The notes under the pieces were generated by a model. The model saw nothing but the letters and a program-made list of their open reading frames with translations. It had not been told where the DNA came from and did not search any database. A stretch of 63,211 nucleotides of DNA from Bacteroidales bacterium. Its GTDB lineage: Bacteria > Bacteroidota > Bacteroidia > Bacteroidales > F082. Location: the NCBI GenBank assembly GCA_017530365.1, contig JAFXMK010000013.1:1-63211 (forward strand), read 5' to 3'. Shown in pieces: positions 59,233-63,211 of the stretch. Made by a program: the position numbers and the translations under genes. Within the stretch, counting starts at the first letter, position 1; every line of letters begins with the position of its first letter.

Positions 59233-60656
59233 AAAAGAAAAAAGAACCCGAATATCTTAACGACGTTGAAATCGTCGATGCCGGCAGCGAAGGTATGTCG
59301 GTGGCCAAACCCGAAGGCCGTGTGATCTTCATCCCCTTTGGCGTGCCTGGCGATGTGGTGGATATTGAAGTCTTTAAAAAGAAGAAGAATTATTTCGAGG
59401 GACGCATCCTCAATATCAAGAAACCTTCCGACAAGCGTGTGGAACCTTTGTGCCAACACTTCGGCCTCTGCGGCGGGTGCAAATGGCAACAGCTTGAATA
59501 TCAATGGCAGATCTATTATAAACAAAAACAGGTCAAGGATAATTACGACCGCATCGGCAAACTAGATTATCCTGAAATCCGTCCCATTTTGGGCTGCGAG
59601 AAGCAATATTTCTACCGCAACAAGCTGGAATACGCCTTCTCAAACCGCAAATGGCTCACTGATGGCGCACCAGCGGGCACCTGCGATGAAGACGACTGCA
59701 AGGGACTCGGCTTCCATTTGCCCCAACTGTTCGACCGCGTCGTGGACATCGAGAAATGTCATCTTCAAACCGACCCATCCAACGACATCCGGCTGTTCGT
59801 CAGGCAGTTTACCTTAGACCACAAACTCTCTTACTATAGCGTCCGCCATCACGAAGGCCTAATGCGTAACCTAGTGATCCGTTGCAATTCCAAAGGTGAG
59901 TTCATGGTCATCATCGTCATTAGCGAAGAAAACGCCGTCATTCGTCATGAGCTGATTCCCGCACTGGAACAGCGTTTTCCACAAATCGTCTCCCTTCTGT
60001 TGGTCATCAACAACAAATGCAACGACGTCATCAACGACCTGCCCTTCGAGTGCTTGAAGGGCGATCCTTTCATCATGGAGACCATGGCTTCACCCCGACC
60101 TGGATTCCCCGATCTGAAGTTCCGCATTGGACCTGTTTCGTTCTTCCAAACCAATGTATATCAAGCGGAAAGGCTATACAAAGCCGCTTTCGACCTTGCC
60201 GAGGTCAATGGTAATGAGCTGATGTACGACCTTTACACGGGCACGGGAACCATTGCCCAATATTTCTCCCATTTCGTGAAGCGTGTAGTGGGCGTCGAAT
60301 ATGTGGAAGAAGCCATTGCCGATGCCAAGGTCAACGCATCCATTAATGGTATCAACAACTGCATCTTCTACGCCGGCGACATGGCCAAGATCTTCACTGA
60401 CGAATTCATCGAAACCAACGGCCGTCCCGACTTCATCGTAACAGATCCACCCCGCGCTGGCATGGCTGAAAAGGTAGTTGAACAATTACTTAAGATAAAA
60501 GCTCCTAAAATCGTGTATGTCAGCTGTAATCCGGCAACACAGGCAAGAGATTTACAACTGCTTTCATCCCTTTATGAGATAAAAGCGGTACAACCAGTGG
60601 ACATGTTCCCCCACACCCAGCACGTGGAGAATATCACTCTGTTGGAATTAAGGTAG
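59229..60656 (+). CDS. rlmD: 23S rRNA (uracil-5-)-methyltransferase RlmD/RumA family
   Basis: 475 residues. An N-terminal TRAM domain (VIFIPFGVPGDVVDIEV) and a 4Fe-4S cluster motif C-x5-C-x2-C (CQHFGLCGGC, fourth Cys further on in IEKCH) precede the SAM-binding methyltransferase core with DLYTGTGTI, TDPPRAGM and the catalytic Cys in VYVSCNPATQARD; the end is HVENITLLEL. It methylates C5 of a uridine in 23S rRNA. The last 23 nt overlap the end of the convergent aroK. Confidence 0.94.
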   Translation: MKKKKEPEYLNDVEIVDAGSEGMSVAKPEGRVIFIPFGVPGDVVDIEVFKKKKNYFEGRILNIKKPSDKRVEPLCQHFGLCGGCKWQQLEYQWQIYYKQKQVKDNYDRIGKLDYPEIRPILGCEKQYFYRNKLEYAFSNRKWLTDGAPAGTCDEDDCKGLGFHLPQLFDRVVDIEKCHLQTDPSNDIRLFVRQFTLDHKLSYYSVRHHEGLMRNLVIRCNSKGEFMVIIVISEENAVIRHELIPALEQRFPQIVSLLLVINNKCNDVINDLPFECLKGDPFIMETMASPRPGFPDLKFRIGPVSFFQTNVYQAERLYKAAFDLAEVNGNELMYDLYTGTGTIAQYFSHFVKRVVGVEYVEEAIADAKVNASINGINNCIFYAGDMAKIFTDEFIETNGRPDFIVTDPPRAGMAEKVVEQLLKIKAPKIVYVSCNPATQARDLQLLSSLYEIKAVQPVDMFPHTQHVENITLLELR

Positions 60657-61137
60657 CCAATTGCTCCACGTCGCAGTCCTCCCCTTTGAAGGTCAGCTGT
60701 GCCTGTTCATAGAACGGAAGACGCTCGGCGTAGTTCTTCATGATGAACTCCGCCAGCTCTTCTTGGGTTTTGTCAATAAGAATCGGTCGCTTCACCTTCG
60801 ACTGTGACAGCCTACTGATGGCTGATTGTGGGCTAACTTTCAGGAACACAGTGAATCCATGCTGATTCATCCATTCCATGTTGTTGTTGAAACAAGCCGT
60901 GCCGCCACCTGTCGCAATCACCGCATTGTCATACTGCAAAGTATCATGAAGGATCTGTGTTTCCAGTTTCCTGTACAGATCTGCGTCGTACTTATGAAAG
61001 AAATCATTGATAGAAATCTTGAACCGTTCCTCAAACAAACGGTCCGTGTCATACGCCTCCCACCCAAGCTTATTAGCCAGACGTTTCGAGGTCGTTGACT
61101 TGCCAGCCCCCATGTAACCGACGAGGTAAATCCGCAT
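60634..61137 (-). CDS. aroK: Shikimate kinase
   Basis: 167 residues with P-loop GYMGAGKST (7-15), the shikimate-binding DTDRLFEE and GGGTACFNN, and the lid arginine in SKVKRPIL. It phosphorylates shikimate in aromatic amino acid synthesis. Its 3' end overlaps rlmD by 23 nt tail to tail. Confidence 0.95.
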   Translation of the reverse strand: MRIYLVGYMGAGKSTTSKRLANKLGWEAYDTDRLFEERFKISINDFFHKYDADLYRKLETQILHDTLQYDNAVIATGGGTACFNNNMEWMNQHGFTVFLKVSPQSAISRLSQSKVKRPILIDKTQEELAEFIMKNYAERLPFYEQAQLTFKGEDCDVEQLATLIPTE

Positions 61138-61151
61138 GCCGATATAGAGTG

Positions 61152-61436
61152 TTATTTACACTTGCCGTAGTTGTCAAGCTCGTTTTGCAGCGAATCCAGT
61201 TCCCGGCGCATTCTTGCTGTCTCCCTGCCATATTCCGCAATGATCTCAGGAGAGCCATACACACACGACATCTCACGATCTTCTACAGCTGCCTTGAGCT
61301 TGGCTATACGTTCCTTCAATTCCTTTTTAGTCATCTTATTTGGATCATCGGTATTTCTATTAGAGCAACATGAACCAATCACAAGGGCAAATAAGGCAAG
61401 CATGCCAATCCATACTTTGTTGAATACTCTTTTCAT
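61152..61436 (-). CDS. Small coiled-coil lipoprotein, unknown
   Basis: 94 residues from MKRVFNK. A lipoprotein signal with Cys in VIGSC is followed by a charged helical body (KELKERIAKLKAAVEDREM and ETARMRRELDSLQNELD), a likely coiled coil. It is 14 nt upstream of aroK. Confidence 0.72.
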   Translation of the reverse strand: MKRVFNKVWIGMLALFALVIGSCCSNRNTDDPNKMTKKELKERIAKLKAAVEDREMSCVYGSPEIIAEYGRETARMRRELDSLQNELDNYGKCK

Positions 61437-61457
61437 TGTCTTTGTTGTTTGTTTTTG

Positions 61458-61465
61458 CAAAGATA
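61458..61465 (-). promoter_or_regulatory. Bacteroidetes -7 box for the lipoprotein-aroK pair
   Basis: Minus-strand TATCTTTG, 21 nt before the ATG at 61436. Confidence 0.55.
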
Positions 61466-61587
61466 AGTTTTTTTCTCAAATTATGGGTGTTCTCGTGTTT
61501 TTTATCAACAAATTATCAACACCATTATCAACATTTCGTGTTGATAAATCAAGCTTGTTCATGCTTTTTTAATATAGGTCAATTAGC

Positions 61588-61595
61588 TAATTTTG
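61588..61595 (+). promoter_or_regulatory. Bacteroidetes -7 box for the chitobiase-repeat protein
   Basis: TAATTTTG fits TAnnTTTG, 68 nt before the ATG at 61664. The rest of 61466-61663 is AT-rich, with a TTATCAACA motif repeated around 61501-61546 and nothing else recognised. Confidence 0.5.
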
Positions 61596-61663
61596 TCCAT
61601 TACAGCTTATGGGAAGCATAAAATAGCAAAATAATAAGTATCAACAAATTAAATAATTCCAAA

Positions 61664-63211
61664 ATGAAACGAAGATTTACCTTACTGACGGCAGCATTGA
61701 TGCTGTTGACGTTCCTCGCCCGACCTATCGGCGTGAGGGCACAGAACACTTTTGAAAAAGTGACCGCCGCGCCTAACGACTGGACCGGCGAATATCTTCT
61801 GGTTTATGAGGCGGATGCCGAAACGGCTTATTGCTGGAATGGCGCCGATTCAGTCAATTGTTTTCAAACAGCAACCATTAACAATGGAACCATCTCCATG
61901 GTGGGCTCCATCTCACCTGTTACTATTACGATAGCCTCTATGACTGATGGTTATTCCATCATGGTAAATGGTGGTTCTAATAATGGCATGTACATATTCA
62001 GCACAGAAAACCAAAACTCGCTCAAGTTCAATGGCACCCCGGCTTTAAACACTATCGAGTACAATAATGATGAAGGCTGTGTTATGATAACATCCAATAC
62101 ATGTACCATGAGGTTTAACGCTGCCAGCAATCAAAACCGATTCCGTTACTATAAGACAACCTCATACGCCAATCAGCAACCCGTGCAGCTTTACAAGAAG
62201 ACTGGCGGCAGCACCCAGCAAACCGTTGCCACGCCGACTTTCTCTCCTGCCGGAGGAACATACGGCGAGCCTCTAAGCGTGACCATCAGCTGCGCTACCG
62301 CAGGTGCCACCATCTACTACACGCTCGACGGCACCGCCCCCACTCCCAACAGCCCAGTTTATTCAGCTGCTATCTCCATCAGCGAGACCACCACGGTGAA
62401 GGCCATCGCCATCAAAGAAGGCATGAACAACAGCACTATTGCCTCGGCCACTTACACCATCCAACAGATGTCAACCATCAACACAATTGCTGATTTATGG
62501 GCTTTTGCTGAGCAAGTCGGCACCACAGCCACTTCTGTCAACGTAGCGTTCAACGACTGGTATGTTACGGGCGTCAAAGGCGGTCAAACCATCATTTCCG
62601 ATGGACAGTTTGGCTTCGTCATTTACCAACCAAACCACGGCTTCACGGCTGGAGACAAGCTGAACGGCACTGTGAGCTGCAATGCTTTGTTGTACCAGAA
62701 TCACTACGCTGAACTTACAGGCGTCACTGCGACAAAACTTACCGTTACCCATGGACAGGAAATGCCTGTTTTGACCACCACCATCGGTTCTCTTGAAATC
62801 AGAAATTATGGAACACCGATTGATTTAGGCACCCTAACTTTCAACAACGGACAATTCTATGACGAGACTGGCCTCAGCATCACTCCTTACAACAACTTCA
62901 ACCTCAACCCCAACCCCGTTTCCTCTCTGGAAACCGGCAAACAGTATCATGTCAAGGGTGTCTCTATCATCTTTTGGCCTAACTCTGGTGGACAGACCCA
63001 ACAAGTCGCCCCTCGCAGTGCTGCCGACTTCGAGGAAGTGACATCTCCCATGGCGACTGTCGCTACTCCCACCTTCTCTCCTGCCGCTGGCACCTACACT
63101 GAAACGCAGACCGTGACCATCGCCTGTGAGACCAACGGCGCCACCATTCGCTACACGCTCGATGGCAGCGATCCCACCCCGAACAGCGCAGTCTATTCAA
63201 CTGCCATCACC
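61664..63211 (+). CDS. Secreted multidomain protein with chitobiase/beta-hexosaminidase C-terminal-type repeats (3' truncated)
   Basis: 516 codons are visible and the frame is open at the window end. A signal peptide ends GVRAQ (~28). After a ~155-residue beta domain comes a CHB_HEX_C-type repeat (VATPTFSPAGGTYGEPLSVTI...GATIYYTLDGTAPTPNS), then a ~190-residue OB-like segment (YVTGVKGGQTIISDGQFGFVIY pattern; key GDKLNGTV), and the beginning of a second CHB_HEX_C repeat (VATPTFSPAAGTY...YTLDGSDPTPNS) cut by the end. Such repeats occur in Bacteroidetes surface proteins that end in T9SS domains; that end lies outside the window. Confidence 0.85.
   Translation, partial: MKRRFTLLTAALMLLTFLARPIGVRAQNTFEKVTAAPNDWTGEYLLVYEADAETAYCWNGADSVNCFQTATINNGTISMVGSISPVTITIASMTDGYSIMVNGGSNNGMYIFSTENQNSLKFNGTPALNTIEYNNDEGCVMITSNTCTMRFNAASNQNRFRYYKTTSYANQQPVQLYKKTGGSTQQTVATPTFSPAGGTYGEPLSVTISCATAGATIYYTLDGTAPTPNSPVYSAAISISETTTVKAIAIKEGMNNSTIASATYTIQQMSTINTIADLWAFAEQVGTTATSVNVAFNDWYVTGVKGGQTIISDGQFGFVIYQPNHGFTAGDKLNGTVSCNALLYQNHYAELTGVTATKLTVTHGQEMPVLTTTIGSLEIRNYGTPIDLGTLTFNNGQFYDETGLSITPYNNFNLNPNPVSSLETGKQYHVKGVSIIFWPNSGGQTQQVAPRSAADFEEVTSPMATVATPTFSPAAGTYTETQTVTIACETNGATIRYTLDGSDPTPNSAVYSTAIT

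Noticed and set aside
1-63211. CRISPR array, insertion sequence, prophage or integrative element ends
   Set aside because: No regularly spaced ~30-bp repeats, transposase, integrase or tRNA-flanking direct repeats were found by reading; the tRNA-Leu pair has no duplicated 3' end nearby.

Overview
The window is a 63 kb piece of a Bacteroidales-type chromosome. The signs are type IX secretion (T9SS) C-terminal sorting domains on several secreted proteins, an Oar-like TonB-dependent receptor, a split transketolase, a C10 (streptopain-like) peptidase, TAnnTTTG promoter boxes and almost no Shine-Dalgarno sequences. Species cannot be named from the sequence. No insertion sequence, integrase or CRISPR array was seen.

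Layout: (1) 1-3.2 kb: clpC end, a CCA-adding-enzyme-like HD nucleotidyltransferase and miaA, all plus strand. (2) 3.25-31.7 kb: one unbroken minus-strand run, read from tssH at 31675 down to tssF at 4106 and a BadF-type kinase. It is a Bacteroidetes type VI secretion locus (T6SSiii-like): tssH, tssB, tssC, two tssD/Hcp, vgrG, a PAAR-like spike, unknown effector-type genes, then tssG, tssK, tssE, tssF. (3) 31.7-39.8 kb: speA, alkaline phosphatase, split transketolase, a T9SS cargo protein and an RluA-type pseudouridine synthase. (4) 40-43.8 kb: two tandem tRNA-Leu genes and the thrS-infC-rpmI-rplT operon, with a probable non-AUG infC start. (5) 43.9-53.8 kb: C10 peptidase/beta-helix protein, lipoprotein, TonB receptor, T9SS protein and glmS. 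(6) 53.8-63.2 kb: a stand-alone reverse transcriptase preceded by a highly structured leader, phosphoesterase, nnr, rlmD, aroK, and a truncated chitobiase-repeat protein.

The most striking system is inside the T6SS run at 8.07-17.43 kb. A complete ubiquitin-like conjugation set lies between the spike/effector genes and the baseplate genes: a ubiquitin-like protein ending in Gly, an E2 with HPN and catalytic Cys, an E1/ThiF protein, a membrane-anchored JAMM peptidase with all metal ligands, and a polytopic membrane protein carrying a RING-H2-like finger, a vWA-like periplasmic domain and a C-terminal FHA domain. Three further envelope proteins (a coiled-coil outer-membrane barrel, a periplasmic protein and a single-span coiled-coil protein) are interleaved. 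No TssJ, TssL or TssM is recognisable, and neither are the T6SSiii-specific envelope proteins TssN-TssR. I infer that this cassette may supply the envelope part of the machine and couple Ubl modification to T6SS assembly or cargo. The 1-17 nt gaps around most cassette genes (up to 36 nt beside the Ubl) support one transcript.

The second system of interest is the 12-bp inverted repeat enclosing nested hairpins (54414-54551) ten bases before a YSDD-type reverse transcriptase. This looks like a retron/DRT-type non-coding RNA plus RT module. Neither system was tested here; functional statements beyond family assignment are inference.
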